NCBI RefSeq assembly: GCF_052115025.1
Contig: NZ_JBFRFW010000009.1
Coordinates: 186,001-250,000, forward strand
Direction: 5' to 3'
Length of the DNA: 64,000 bases
DNA from: Bradyrhizobium_A sp052115025
GTDB lineage: Bacteria; Pseudomonadota; Alphaproteobacteria; Rhizobiales; Xanthobacteraceae
The translations under genes and the position numbers were made by a program. Shown piece by piece: positions 42,640 to 51,768 of this stretch; the first letter of the stretch is position 1; every line of letters starts with the position of its first letter. Below the pieces are notes generated by a model that did not search any database, was not told where the DNA came from, and saw only the letters and a program-made list of their open reading frames with translations.

Positions 42640-43953
42640 ATGGACAACGAGCTGGAGCGCCGCGTGATGCGGAAGGTGTCGTGGCGCATCGTTCCCTTTG
42701 TCATGCTGCTCTACTTCATCGCCTATATCGACCGCGTCAACATCGGCTTCGCGGCGCTGACCATGAACAAGGACCTCGGCTTCACGCCGGCGGTGTTCGG
42801 CTTCGGCGCCGGCATCTTCTTCTGGGGCTATTTCCTGTTCGAAGTGCCGTCCAACATCGTGCTCGACAAGGTCGGCGCGCGGATCTGGATCGCGCGCGTC
42901 ATGATCACCTGGGGCCTCGTGTCCGGCGCCATGGCATTCGTCTGGAGCCCGACCAGCTTCTATGTGCTGCGCTTCCTGCTCGGCGCCGCGGAGGCCGGCT
43001 TCTTTCCCGGCATCATTCTGTACCTGAGCTACTGGTTCCCGGCGCACCGCCGCGCCGCCGTCACCTCGCTGTTCATGGCGGCGGCGCCGATCTCGGTGGT
43101 GCTGGGATCGCCGGTGTCGAGCATGCTGCTGGAGATGCACGGCATCAGTGGCCTCAAGGGCTGGCAGTGGCTGTTCCTCATCGAGGCCTTGCCGGCTGTG
43201 CTGCTCGGCTTTGTCGTGCTCGGCTATATGACCGACAAGCCGGAGAAGGCGCGCTGGCTCGCCGCCGACGAGCGAGCGTGGCTGGTTGATACCATGAATG
43301 CGGAACGTGCGCGCAAGGCCGGCATCTCTCACGGCAGCATCTGGCGCGGGCTCGCCGACATCCGCGTGCTGGCATTGGCGCTGGTCTATTTCGGCACCTC
43401 GGCCGGCCTCTACACGCTCGGCATCTGGGCGCCGCAGATCATCAAGAGCTTTGGCCTCTCCAACCTCGAGGTCGGCGTCATGAACGCGGTGCCGCCGACG
43501 GTCGCCGTCGTCGCCATGTACCTGTGGTCGTGGCACTCCGACCGCAGCGGCGAGCGCACCTGGCATGTGGTGTTGCCCTGCCTTGTCGCCGCGTTCGGGC
43601 TGATGCTCGCCGGGCTCTCCGGCACGGTGCTTGCCGTGGTCGCGGCGCTGACGCTGGTCAACGTCGGCATCAGCGCCGCCAAGCCGCCGCTGTGGAGCAT
43701 GCCGACACTGTTCCTGGCCGGCCCCGCGGCCGCCACCGGGATCGCGACCATCAACTCGATCGGCAATCTCGGCGGCTTCGTTGGCCCGGCGATGATCGGC
43801 TGGATCAAGGACCAGTCCGGCAGCTATGCCGGCGGGCTCTATTTCGTCGGCGGCCTGCTGGTGCTGTCCGCGGTGCTGACCCTCATTCTGTCGCGGTCGC
43901 TGGTGCGATCGCTTGCTGCCGGTGAGGCCAAGGCCTGGGTTCAAAAGGCCTGA
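42640..43953 (+). CDS. MFS transporter, anion:cation symporter family (tartrate/tricarboxylate type)
   Basis: This 437-residue, 12-helix transporter shows ACS-family marks: a short charged N-terminus (ELERRVMRKVSWRIVPFVMLLYFIAYIDRVNIGFAAL), the GFGAGIFFWGYFLFEVPSNIVLDKVGAR segment, and GAAEAGFFPGIILYLSYWFP. Such transporters import organic anions, for example tartrate (TtuB), glucarate or phthalate. It is 28 bp upstream of a tartrate/malate-type dehydrogenase, so uptake of tartrate or D-malate is likely. The gene is under the divergent LysR regulator by position. Confidence 0.93.
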   Translation: MDNELERRVMRKVSWRIVPFVMLLYFIAYIDRVNIGFAALTMNKDLGFTPAVFGFGAGIFFWGYFLFEVPSNIVLDKVGARIWIARVMITWGLVSGAMAFVWSPTSFYVLRFLLGAAEAGFFPGIILYLSYWFPAHRRAAVTSLFMAAAPISVVLGSPVSSMLLEMHGISGLKGWQWLFLIEALPAVLLGFVVLGYMTDKPEKARWLAADERAWLVDTMNAERARKAGISHGSIWRGLADIRVLALALVYFGTSAGLYTLGIWAPQIIKSFGLSNLEVGVMNAVPPTVAVVAMYLWSWHSDRSGERTWHVVLPCLVAAFGLMLAGLSGTVLAVVAALTLVNVGISAAKPPLWSMPTLFLAGPAAATGIATINSIGNLGGFVGPAMIGWIKDQSGSYAGGLYFVGGLLVLSAVLTLILSRSLVRSLAAGEAKAWVQKA

Positions 43954-43981
43954 ATTCAACCGTTGTTCGGAGACTTAACCC

Positions 43982-45058
43982 ATGAAGACCTACAAGATCG
44001 CGGCCATTCCCGGTGACGGCATCGGCGGCGAGGTGATTTCCGCCGGCGTCGAGGTGCTGCAGGCGCTGGCGAAACGCGAAGGCCATTTCGCTGTGGCCGT
44101 CGACACCTTCGACTGGGGCGGCGAGTACTACAAGACGCACGGCCGCATGATGCCGGCGAACGGGCGCGACCTCATCCGCCACCACGACGCCATCCTGTTC
44201 GGCTCGGCGGGGCATCCGGATATTCCCGATCATGTCACGCTGTGGGGCCTGCGGCTCGCCATCTGTCAGCCGTTCGACCAGTACGCCAATGTGCGGCCGA
44301 CCCGCATCCTGCCCGGTATCACGTCGCCGCTCCGTGGCGTCGAAGGCAATGAGCTCGACTGGGTCATCGTCCGCGAAAATTCGGAAGGCGAGTATGCCGG
44401 CGTCGGCGGCCGCGTCCACCAGGGCCTGCCGATCGAGGCGGCGACCGACGTCTCGATGTTCACCCGCGCCGGCGTCGAGCGCATCATGCGCTTCGCCTTC
44501 CGCCTCGCGCAGTCGCGGCCGCGCAAGCTGCTCACCGTCGTCACCAAGTCGAATGCCCAGCGCCATGCCATGGTGATGTGGGACGAGATCGCGACCACGG
44601 TCGCCGCCGAATTCCCCGACGTGACCTGGGACAAGATGCTGGTCGACGCCATGACCGTGCGCATGGTGATGAAGCCGCAGACGCTCGACACCATCGTTGC
44701 CACCAACCTGCATGCCGATATCCTGTCGGATCTCGCGGCGGCGCTTGCCGGCTCGCTCGGCATCGCGCCGACCGCCAACCTCAACCCCGAGCGCACCTTC
44801 CCGTCGATGTTCGAGCCGATCCACGGCTCGGCGTTCGACATCACCGGCAAGGGCATCGCCAACCCGATCGGCACGTTCTGGTCGTCCGTGATGCTGCTCG
44901 ACCACCTCGGCGAAGCGGCCGCCGCCCGCCGCCTGATGGCCGCGATCGAACGGGTCACCGGCGACGCGCGCTTCCACACCCCCGACCTCGGCGGCCACGC
45001 CCGCACCACCGACGTCACCGCCGCCGTGATCGACGCGATCAATGGCGCGAACAGCTGA
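43982..45058 (+). CDS. Tartrate dehydrogenase / D-malate dehydrogenase (decarboxylating)
   Basis: This 358-residue enzyme is an NAD- and metal-dependent beta-decarboxylating dehydrogenase. Landmarks are AAIPGDGIGGEVI at the N-terminus, FGSAGHPDIPDHVTLWGLRL (typical of the TtuC/DmlA group rather than IDH or LeuB), and VIVRENSEGEYAGVGGRVHQG. The metal-binding NLHADILSDLAAALAGSLGIAPTANLN and FEPIHGSAFDITGKGIANPIG follow. It oxidises tartrate and/or D-malate. It follows the MFS gene and probably shares its transcript. The choice between tartrate and D-malate cannot be made by eye. Confidence 0.93.
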   Translation: MKTYKIAAIPGDGIGGEVISAGVEVLQALAKREGHFAVAVDTFDWGGEYYKTHGRMMPANGRDLIRHHDAILFGSAGHPDIPDHVTLWGLRLAICQPFDQYANVRPTRILPGITSPLRGVEGNELDWVIVRENSEGEYAGVGGRVHQGLPIEAATDVSMFTRAGVERIMRFAFRLAQSRPRKLLTVVTKSNAQRHAMVMWDEIATTVAAEFPDVTWDKMLVDAMTVRMVMKPQTLDTIVATNLHADILSDLAAALAGSLGIAPTANLNPERTFPSMFEPIHGSAFDITGKGIANPIGTFWSSVMLLDHLGEAAAARRLMAAIERVTGDARFHTPDLGGHARTTDVTAAVIDAINGANS

Positions 45059-45088
45059 GGATGGGCACGGCGCTTCCAGGGCTCTTCC

Positions 45089-45583
45089 CCTCATCCAGAG
45101 GAGCAGGCGCAGCCTGCGTCTCGAAGGATGAGGCCCGGAACGGTCTTGCGAGGGAGCGCGTGCCTCGGCCTCATGGTTCGAGACGCGGCCCGCTGGGCCG
45201 CTCCTCACCATGAGGAGTGGAGGCGGGCGTTGCCGCATGGTTTGGTGATCTCCGCGTCACCACGGCCCATACCCTCATCCTGAGGAGCCCGCGTGGCGGG
45301 CGTCTCGAAGGATGAGGCCCGGAACGGTCTTGCGAGGGAGTGCGTACCTCGGCCTCATGGTTCGAGACGCGGCCCGCTGGGCCGCTCCTCACCATGAGGA
45401 GTGGAGGCGGGCGTTGCCGCATGGTTTGGTAATCTCCGCGTCACCACGGCCCATACCCTCATCCTGAGGAGCCCGCGTAGCGGGCGTCTCGAAGGACGAG
45501 GCCCGGAACGGTCTTGCAAGGGAGCGCGTGCCTCGGCCTCATGGTTCGAGACGCGGCCCGCTGGGCCGCTGCTCACCATGAGG
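45089..45583. repeat. 184-bp tandem array of paired palindromes
   Basis: The unit begins with CCTCATCC at 45089, 45273 and 45457, a period of exactly 184 bp; two full units and most of a third are present. Each holds two hairpins. A is bounded by CCTCATCCT and AGGATGAGG with a CCCGC/GCGGG stem. B is bounded by CCTCATGGT and ACCATGAGG with a GCGGCCC/GGGCCGC stem. Single copies of A and B occur elsewhere in the window. The units differ by only a few bases, so the amplification looks recent. The 670-base gap holds no gene. Confidence 0.9.
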
Positions 45584-45732
45584 GAAGGCCGCAAGGAACA
45601 GGCCACCGCCGGTCTGCATGGCCGTCGGGCCGCTCCGCCGCGTTTGTCATCGCTCCGCCGTGTTCGCTGTGGCAAAGTCGGCGCGGTGACGGCCGCCGTC
45701 CGGTGAGCGGCCCTGCAGGTCGGGGTGGAACG

Positions 45733-46170
45733 ATGAGTGGCGAAAATTGTCTGTTTTGTCGGATCGCGCGCGGTGAGCTGGCCTGCCATGCGGTGCACGA
45801 GGACGACGACATCCTCGCCTTCCTCGATATCCATCCCGTCAGGCCCGGCCACACCCTGATCATCCCGCGGGCGCATCATGTCTGGTTCGAGGACCTGCCC
45901 GTCGACCTCGCGACGCGGATCACCACGGTGGCGCAGCGCCTCGCCCGCGAGATGAAGGCGCTCTACCAGGTCGAGCGTGTTGCGATGGCCTATACCGGCA
46001 TCCATGTCGCGCATGTTCACGCCCATGTCATTCCGGTGCATCAGCCCCACGATGTGACGTCGGCGGCCTATCTTCGCAATGGCCTGGACAGCTTTGCCAT
46101 GCCGCCGCAGGCAACCGCGCAGGAGCTCGGCGAGACCGCCAGCGCCCTGCGGCAGCGGCTGGCGCAATAG
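45733..46170 (+). CDS. HIT-family protein (histidine-triad nucleotide hydrolase)
   Basis: This 145-residue protein has the zinc-type N-terminus CLFCRIARGE and the IHPVRPGHTLIIPRAH strand-turn. The histidine triad is HVHAHVIPV, whose middle His is the nucleophile in nucleoside phosphoramidate or dinucleoside polyphosphate hydrolysis. The length is typical of HinT/HIT proteins. ATG 45733 fits the family start. It lies upstream of the deacetylase-like gene, 78 bp away. Confidence 0.93.
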   Translation: MSGENCLFCRIARGELACHAVHEDDDILAFLDIHPVRPGHTLIIPRAHHVWFEDLPVDLATRITTVAQRLAREMKALYQVERVAMAYTGIHVAHVHAHVIPVHQPHDVTSAAYLRNGLDSFAMPPQATAQELGETASALRQRLAQ

Positions 46171-46247
46171 GCGCGTGGGGCGAGCCGGCTGACGCCGAGC
46201 CGCACGTTAGGCTATAGAGTTCCCCTCAGCCGAGGGAGACCATCCGC

Positions 46248-47273
46248 GTGAAGGCCGTCTATTCCGAGCAGCATCGCAGCCACGACCCGCAATTCTTCCT
46301 GGTGCGCGGCGTCGTCACCCGCACCACCGAGCAGCCGGAGCGCGCCGATCGCCTGCTCGCCGGGCTGAAGGCCGGCGGGCACGCCCTGGTGGTGCCGACC
46401 GCGTTCGGCGGGGGGCCGCGGGCGCAGGTGCACAGCCCGGACTATCTGCGCTTCCTGGCGGAAGCCTGGGACGCCTGGGTGGCGCTCGGCGACGCCGGCC
46501 CGGAGATGATCGCCAATATCCATCCGGTGCGTCATGGCGCGACCTATCCGACGCACATTGTCGGCCGGCTCGGCTGGCACACGGCTGATACCGCGTGCCC
46601 GATCGGACCGGGCACCTGGGCCGGCGCCTGCGCCGCCGGCGATGTCGCGGCCACCGCGGCGCAGCTGGTGCTGGACGGCGAGGATGCGGCTTACGCGCTG
46701 TGCCGTCCCCCGGGCCATCATGCCTTCCGCGACATGGCCGGCGGGTTCTGCTTTCTCAACAACAGCGCCATCGCCGCCATGCATCTGCGGCAGCGCCATG
46801 CGCGGGTCGCGATCCTCGATGTCGACGTGCACCATGGCAACGGCACCCAGGGCATCTTCTATGAACGTGCCGATGTGCTCACCGTGTCGATCCACGCCGA
46901 CCCGACGTTCTTCTATCCGTTCGTGTGGGGGCATGCCCATGAGCGCGGCGCCGGCGCCGGGCTCGGCGCCAACCACAACATCCCGCTGCCGCGCGGCACC
47001 GGCGACGACGACTATCTCGTGGCGTTGGCGGAAGCTGTGAAGACCATTCGCGCATTCGCGCCCGGTGCGCTGGTGGTCGCGCTCGGCCTCGACGCCTCGG
47101 TGCACGATCCGCTCGCGGGCCTTGCCGTCACCACCGACGGCTTCCGCCGCATCGGCGCCGCCCTCGCTCGCCTCGGCCTGCCGACCGTGCTGGTGCAGGA
47201 GGGCGGCTATCTCTCGGACGTGCTGGGGGCCAACCTCGCTGCGACGCTGGCGGGGTTTGAAGAGGTGCGGTGA
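46248..47273 (+). CDS. Histone-deacetylase-like amidohydrolase (acetylpolyamine amidohydrolase type)
   Basis: This is a 341-residue zinc deacetylase of the arginase fold. The active site is readable: RPPGHHAF (tandem His), FCFLNNSAIAA, DVDVHHGNGTQ (zinc-binding Asp and His), and YLSDVLGANL near the end. N-terminal VYSEQHRSHDPQFFLVRG with CxxRPERADRL-like text (TTEQPERADRLLAGL) resembles bacterial acetylpolyamine amidohydrolases. It probably deacetylates a polyamine or another small N-acetyl compound. The start is GTG 46248 with GAGGGAG nine bases upstream. Confidence 0.92.
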   Translation: MKAVYSEQHRSHDPQFFLVRGVVTRTTEQPERADRLLAGLKAGGHALVVPTAFGGGPRAQVHSPDYLRFLAEAWDAWVALGDAGPEMIANIHPVRHGATYPTHIVGRLGWHTADTACPIGPGTWAGACAAGDVAATAAQLVLDGEDAAYALCRPPGHHAFRDMAGGFCFLNNSAIAAMHLRQRHARVAILDVDVHHGNGTQGIFYERADVLTVSIHADPTFFYPFVWGHAHERGAGAGLGANHNIPLPRGTGDDDYLVALAEAVKTIRAFAPGALVVALGLDASVHDPLAGLAVTTDGFRRIGAALARLGLPTVLVQEGGYLSDVLGANLAATLAGFEEVR

Positions 47274-47338
47274 GCGATAAAGCGCGTCCTAGGAATGAGC
47301 AGGTTAGAAAAAAATACTTCGTTGATTTGAGAGCCCAG

Positions 47339-47932
47339 CTAGAAAAAACATGAGCCAACAGGCATTCGGGCTAAATGCGTGGCTGATCGATCATCCCTTG
47401 GTTGCAGCAGATAGTCCGATATCCTGACCGTGAGTTCAGTCCTGTTGCACCCGAGAATGACCTCAACTGAATACCGCTGTCGAAAGACGGTCCGCGCGAT
47501 CATGACTTCCGGTGTTTCGCGATCGCTTATCACTGTCGCGCCGTACAACGACGCAGTCTTTGCAAATAACCGCTCCAGCGATCGTCGCTCGCTCGGATTT
47601 CGGGTCCATTTGTAAAAAAGGACTGAGTAGACGGTGCCTCTTGTCGTCAAAAACGCGAAATAGGTCTCATTCTTGAAATTGCGATCGATTCGGCGGCTAT
47701 AGATCGTGCCAGAGTTATCTCTTAATTCTTCGACCGGTCGTTGAAGCAAACGTGTTGCTTCGCGTTTGGTCATGCCGGGGCGCAAGCTTCCTCGAGGCGA
47801 AGAAATTGCAGGGATCGAGGAACGTTCGAGGGAGAGTGAGTGTGCCCACGAAATCGTTGATCCGCACGTCAGCAACGATCCGGCGATCAAGAAGGTGCGT
47901 TCAATTTGCGACAGCCATCGGAGGAACGACAT
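47339..47932 (-). CDS. Hypothetical exported protein with a BamE/SmpA-like motif
   Basis: This is a 197-residue protein with an N-terminal export segment (FLIAGSLLTCGSTISWAHS). Its central sequence LRPGMTKREATRLLQRPVEELRDNSGTIYSRR resembles the GMTK-x-E-x-x-x-LLG-x-P motif of the BamE/SmpA fold, and it continues TYFAFLTTRGTVYSVLFYKW as a likely beta-sheet. The BamE comparison is by eye. It lies in a lower-GC segment next to a secreted protease-like protein on the same strand. A 24-bp palindrome separates the two. The ATG at 47932 was chosen because upstream in-frame codons cross that palindrome. Confidence 0.6.
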   Translation of the reverse strand: MSFLRWLSQIERTFLIAGSLLTCGSTISWAHSLSLERSSIPAISSPRGSLRPGMTKREATRLLQRPVEELRDNSGTIYSRRIDRNFKNETYFAFLTTRGTVYSVLFYKWTRNPSERRSLERLFAKTASLYGATVISDRETPEVMIARTVFRQRYSVEVILGCNRTELTVRISDYLLQPRDDRSATHLARMPVGSCFF

Positions 47933-48002
47933 TTGCTTTGATCGTTGTTTACTTTCGGCCAAGCCGGTTGGAAGAGGTGTTGGTCGGTCGACCTGGATAA
48001 AC

Positions 48003-48026
48003 TGAGGCTCCGCATGCGGAGCCTCA
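48003..48026 (-). terminator. Perfect 24-bp palindrome after the protease-like gene
   Basis: TGAGGCTCCGC (48003-48013) pairs with GCGGAGCCTCA (48016-48026). Read on the minus strand it lies 44 bases after the stop at 48070 and is followed by a short AGTTTATC, so it is a weak intrinsic terminator or an mRNA end stabiliser. Confidence 0.6.
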
Positions 48027-48069
48027 TGATCATAGCGTATCAAATACGGCGGAGACCCGCTCTAGTTCT

Positions 48070-49854
48070 CTACGCCATATGGCCTATGCCGAAGTGAGAT
48101 ACGGCGTTGGCCGCCAGATGACTGGCGAAATCACCTGCTGCTGGCCAGCTTGATGTCGCTAGGGAAGCGCTAGGGCTAGCGTCGAAGGTCGACATCGCTT
48201 GAACCAATTTTACGAGAGCTGCCGCAGTACCTGTTTGAGCATGTGTTGTTGTGAGCAGCGTCGCTAGGTCCGACTTTATCGTTGCATCCGAAACATCTTC
48301 AGGGGCCCAGAACGCATTTCTGCCGTTCCAGTCGAAGGCGGTGTCGTCGACTGCGTACTGCGAATGAGTGGCTGATGGCAGAAATGCTGAATTGGCTGCG
48401 GAATGTGTCGCGTAGTATTGTGCGTCGGTAATCAGGCCTTTCTGATATTCGGCGTAACTCGTATCCACTGTAAACGTTAGGCCAAAATCGCCTGTATGAT
48501 AGTTCTTGATCACCGTCGACCCGCGCCAAAGTATGGATCCTCCGGCTGTTGGATCGTCGGCATGGACCTCCACTGTCAGGTCTACGGTCCCATCGGAGTT
48601 GCGTTGCGGATCGTAACTGACATAATAATCAAAATCACCCTTTAGCCAATCCAGAGGGTTCGCGCTGCGCGCTTCTGCCACCGTTGCCGGACTCGATGCG
48701 TCGAAATACCAGTAGCCGAGCTCCGGGACGACATAGCTCCCGATCTTGTCACCCGGTCGGTTACCGATGCCGCCAGTGAGTAGGATGATATCTGAGTTCG
48801 CCTGCAGAGAGGCCTGCGAGGGCTTGCCGGATCCTCGGCTCCAAATTCGATCAGCCAAAAGAGCGACGCGATCATTGGGGCCTCCACCAACGATTGTGCT
48901 GTTTCCAGTTCCAATAATGAATGTGGTGCCCTGATCCTTTTGTCCAACCGCACTTGCGGCAAAGATGACGTCGTGATTGCCTATTCCGCTGTTGACGATG
49001 TCGCCCGTGCCGCCCGCGAGAATGACATCGTTGCTACCATTCAGGATGATATTCGATCTGCGTACTGTGCCTCGAATATACTCCTTGTCGCTTCCGCCAT
49101 ATATAAGGTCTGGTGGGACCTTCGAGAAATCTTGGCTGCCGCCATTAGCGACATCATTCATCACTGTGTAGAAGGAAGTCGGATTCAGATAGCTATAGAC
49201 ACTGGGAGGCACATTCGCGCCGGTCGCGTCAACAGCTCCTGTTGACAGAATACCCGCAACATACTGGGTCCCGGCAATGTTAATAGTTGCCGGACCGCCG
49301 CTGTCGTGGTCCGCTGTGGCCAGGTTGACGGAGAATTGGCCGGAGACTGGAGCGCCAATAAAGGTGCCGCTGTTTTGCGTTATCAGTCCGCCGTTGTTGA
49401 TGGTCTTGCCGGAAAGAACTCGTGTCACGCTGCTTTGATCGGCGAACATTATCACAGGACTCACGTCGCTATTTGCGACGGGAGCTGATGACTTAAGTTC
49501 CGCAAGATCGTTGAGCGGCTTGTTTGTCCCTACGTTGTTGAACGCGGCTATCGGGTCCCAGCCTTCGAGGTTTTTCACTTGCCCATCTGCGGTACCAGCG
49601 ACGGTCATTCCGTAGCCTATAAATCGGACTTTCTGGCCGGAGTCGCCTTGCCGAACTGAATCAAACAGATGTGAGGCTGTCAGGAAAATCCCGTTTCCGA
49701 GCGCAATGGAGCCGCCATATGCGCCACCGCTGCCGGCGTCGAAATCGATGATGTACTGTCCGGTCTTTGGACCCGACATGTATTTCGCTCGTGTCTTTCC
49801 GTCGAGTTGATAACCGTCACGATGATAGTCAATCCGAAATGTCTTGATGGTCAC
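48070..49854 (-). CDS. Trypsin-like serine protease fused to degenerate RTX/beta-roll repeats
   Basis: This 594-residue protein has no N-terminal signal peptide. Residues 1-240 show a chymotrypsin-fold pattern: GNGIFLTASHLFD (His62), NDLAELK (Asp116) and ADHDSGGPATI (Ser185), in the correct order and with family-like contexts. Residues about 247-330 carry Gly/Asn/Asp-rich repeats (IYGGSDKEYIRGT, NIILNGSNDVILAGGTGDIVNSGIGNHDVIFAA, IIGTGNSTIVGGGPNDRVAL) reminiscent of calcium-binding RTX beta-rolls. A roughly 260-residue C-terminal region is unrecognised. Absence of a signal peptide plus RTX-like repeats suggests type I secretion; no exporter genes are adjacent. Base composition is low in GC. 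An upstream leader (49855 on) follows. Confidence 0.75.
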   Translation of the reverse strand: MTIKTFRIDYHRDGYQLDGKTRAKYMSGPKTGQYIIDFDAGSGGAYGGSIALGNGIFLTASHLFDSVRQGDSGQKVRFIGYGMTVAGTADGQVKNLEGWDPIAAFNNVGTNKPLNDLAELKSSAPVANSDVSPVIMFADQSSVTRVLSGKTINNGGLITQNSGTFIGAPVSGQFSVNLATADHDSGGPATINIAGTQYVAGILSTGAVDATGANVPPSVYSYLNPTSFYTVMNDVANGGSQDFSKVPPDLIYGGSDKEYIRGTVRRSNIILNGSNDVILAGGTGDIVNSGIGNHDVIFAASAVGQKDQGTTFIIGTGNSTIVGGGPNDRVALLADRIWSRGSGKPSQASLQANSDIILLTGGIGNRPGDKIGSYVVPELGYWYFDASSPATVAEARSANPLDWLKGDFDYYVSYDPQRNSDGTVDLTVEVHADDPTAGGSILWRGSTVIKNYHTGDFGLTFTVDTSYAEYQKGLITDAQYYATHSAANSAFLPSATHSQYAVDDTAFDWNGRNAFWAPEDVSDATIKSDLATLLTTTHAQTGTAAALVKLVQAMSTFDASPSASLATSSWPAAGDFASHLAANAVSHFGIGHMA

Positions 49855-50774
49855 AGTAGAACTCCTGTGGCAGCGAGATTGCAGTATCGTGGAAACAGAA
49901 TTGGCGGGCTTTCGTCTGTGCGGTTATCTGGTTGTGTTGGCCGTTATGCCTCCGTCTCGTCGTTGCTTGGGGACGCTCACATTGTGGGGGAAAAAACATT
50001 CGGGCACGTGACGCGGTTCGGGAGTTGAAACGCCAAGCGCCATTAGCGAAGTACGCGAGGTGATTTCTCGGGAGAGGTTTGCGAGGCGAGGTGGTATCGC
50101 TCGCCTCAAGAATTTAAAGGACGGGCGTAGTTCGGCATTCCCGATAGTTCTGGCTCGCTCGCTGAGATGCCTCGCTACGGGGCGAACAATTGAGCACCAT
50201 GATGCAATCACCATTGCGGCGTCTCATTTGATGTGCACTGAAACAGCGAAGGTTGCCGAGCCTGTAATCTAGAGAGCGATACAACCTGAGATTGAATGTT
50301 GCAAACTATTTCTGCGAGCGCATGACAGCTGCGCGTGAACTTTGCGTACTTTCGGATTCGTGGGTGCGGCTGCGGCACGTTCGCTCTGCACCGCTACAGC
50401 GCGCTCATCGCCCCGGAGATGCGGAAGCGCCGGATCGACTGACAGGGAGGCGACACTGCTACCTCAGTTCTGAGTCTGGCGGGGCTCTAGACTTGTGGGT
50501 CTAGGGCGCAGGGTCCGCGATCTTGCTTGATATCTTGCGGAAGGAAGAGGGGTCGTCGAGAGCTTCTTGCGACGGCCGACTGGCATCCATCTGAGCTCAC
50601 GTCAGTCTATAGATCTCGCGGACGTGTTTGTTCCCCCGCATAACGATACACTGTTCTTGTTCGAATGTACGCCTCATTCCTGGCACAGTTTCCGCACGAC
50701 GTCAGTTCAGCGCAATTCGATCACGCTTTGGTTGCATCGTTCGCTTGATCAAGCAAAACAGCAATGGCCTCACT
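49855..50774. other. Gene-poor, lower-GC region
   Basis: About 900 bases carry no convincing gene. At 50371-50442 a GC-richer stretch reads CGTFALHRYSALIAPEMRKR then RID and a stop in frame, which looks like the 3' end of a lost gene. The remainder holds only short unsupported frames. Confidence 0.4.
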
Positions 50775-51478
50775 ATGAACCAGTCTACTGGTCGTAAAAC
50801 CTTGCTGCTTACTGGTGCGGCAGGACAACTGGGAACGGCAGATCATCGATCTGCTTGGTGCGGAGCGGGGCGGTTGGATCTCTGTCTTTTGATTCTGCGA
50901 GTGGGAAATTTCGACCCTCTCTCGTTAGTGCCGTGCACTGTGATCTTACCAATCAGGAGCAAATCGTTCGTACGATTAGGGCGATTTCAGGCCTCGGTGC
51001 CAAGATTCATTATGTCATCAATGGTGCGGGGGATAGTCGCTTTCTTGGGACAACGACCGACGCGACGATAATCGCTGAGGATGCGCGCCGGCAGTTCGAG
51101 CTGCATGTCTTTGCACCTGCAGTCATTTGTTCAGCGTTATTCCAATTTCAGTGGAAGAATATACCTGTTCGAGAGCAGCTCGCGTCGGTACTGAATATAA
51201 CTAGTCTCTCAGGTGTTCAGGTGTTTAAGGGCACGGGGCAAGGTTTCTATGCTGCGAGCAAGGCTGCTGCACACATGCTGACCATGCATATGGCTGCTGA
51301 GTATGGACGTTATGGAGTTCGCGTGAATGCGTTGGCGCCTAATAGCTTTCCTCGCATCGTGGGCACTGAAGTTGTTGCCTCAAACGCGCTGCGAATCTCG
51401 AATGCCGATGTGACGGGCCGGATTTTTAAGATTGACGGCGCGCCAATGGCAGCGTGCGATGGTCTCTCTTCAGTATGA
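50775..51478 (+). pseudogene. Short-chain dehydrogenase/reductase broken by two frameshifts
   Basis: The N-terminus starts at ATG 50775 with the Rossmann motif KTLLLTGAAGQLG. The frame must shift near 50838 to read QIIDLLGAERGGWIS, and again near 50884 to read SFDSASGKF. The last frame then continues to a stop at 51478. This third part is intact: DLTNQEQIVRTI, the NGAG motif (HYVINGAGDSRF), catalytic Ser (LNITSLSG), and YAASKAAAHMLTMHMAAEYG with catalytic Tyr/Lys, ending VRVNALAPNSF. Both shifts are consistent with one extra base each. Either the gene is dead or the assembly has errors in this stretch. It lies in the low-GC segment without operon partners. Confidence 0.75.
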
Positions 51479-51639
51479 GTGTCCCGTGTCAGCAACAGGG
51501 AGGCAAGAATGTTGTTGGTCCGTCAATTATTCCAGTGAATGAGTTCAAGTGTGACAGCGCTAACGCGGAGGTCCGTTCTATGGGGGAGGGCTATGGGCGA
51601 TTTTTTTCTCGCTGCTGTTTTGATTGGCGCAAGGTATTT

Positions 51640-51768
51640 ATGCGCGTGCTGATTGTTTTAATTTCTCTGTTGCTGCCCGTGGCGCCTGCTGCGTCGGCCG
51701 AGGTCGAATGGAAAAAGGCCGACTGGCGATGTGCAAGGGGTGGAGAGATAAACTATGTCAGATCTTAA
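51640..51768 (+). CDS. Short exported peptide or gene fragment
   Basis: A 42-residue frame begins with a good signal peptide (MRVLIVLISLLLPVAPAASA), followed by only EVEWKKADWRCARGGEINYV and two residues. The context is gene debris, so it is probably the 5' remnant of a truncated secreted-protein gene. AAGG precedes the ATG. It has no recognisable family. Confidence 0.35.
   Translation: MRVLIVLISLLLPVAPAASAEVEWKKADWRCARGGEINYVRS

Noticed and set aside
45089..45583. Possible CRISPR array
   Set aside because: The period is 184 bp, the whole unit is conserved including the would-be spacers, and there are no cas genes. It is a tandem duplication of palindromic elements.
45171..45706. Short open frames across the tandem repeat
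   Set aside because: They are produced by the repeats themselves and share the same translated repeat sequence. No ribosome binding sites or protein features.
50371..50442. Possible transposase or integrase tail
   Set aside because: The frame ending RYSALIAPEMRKRRID looks protein-like but is too short to identify. No terminal inverted repeats or target duplication were seen, so I do not call a mobile element.
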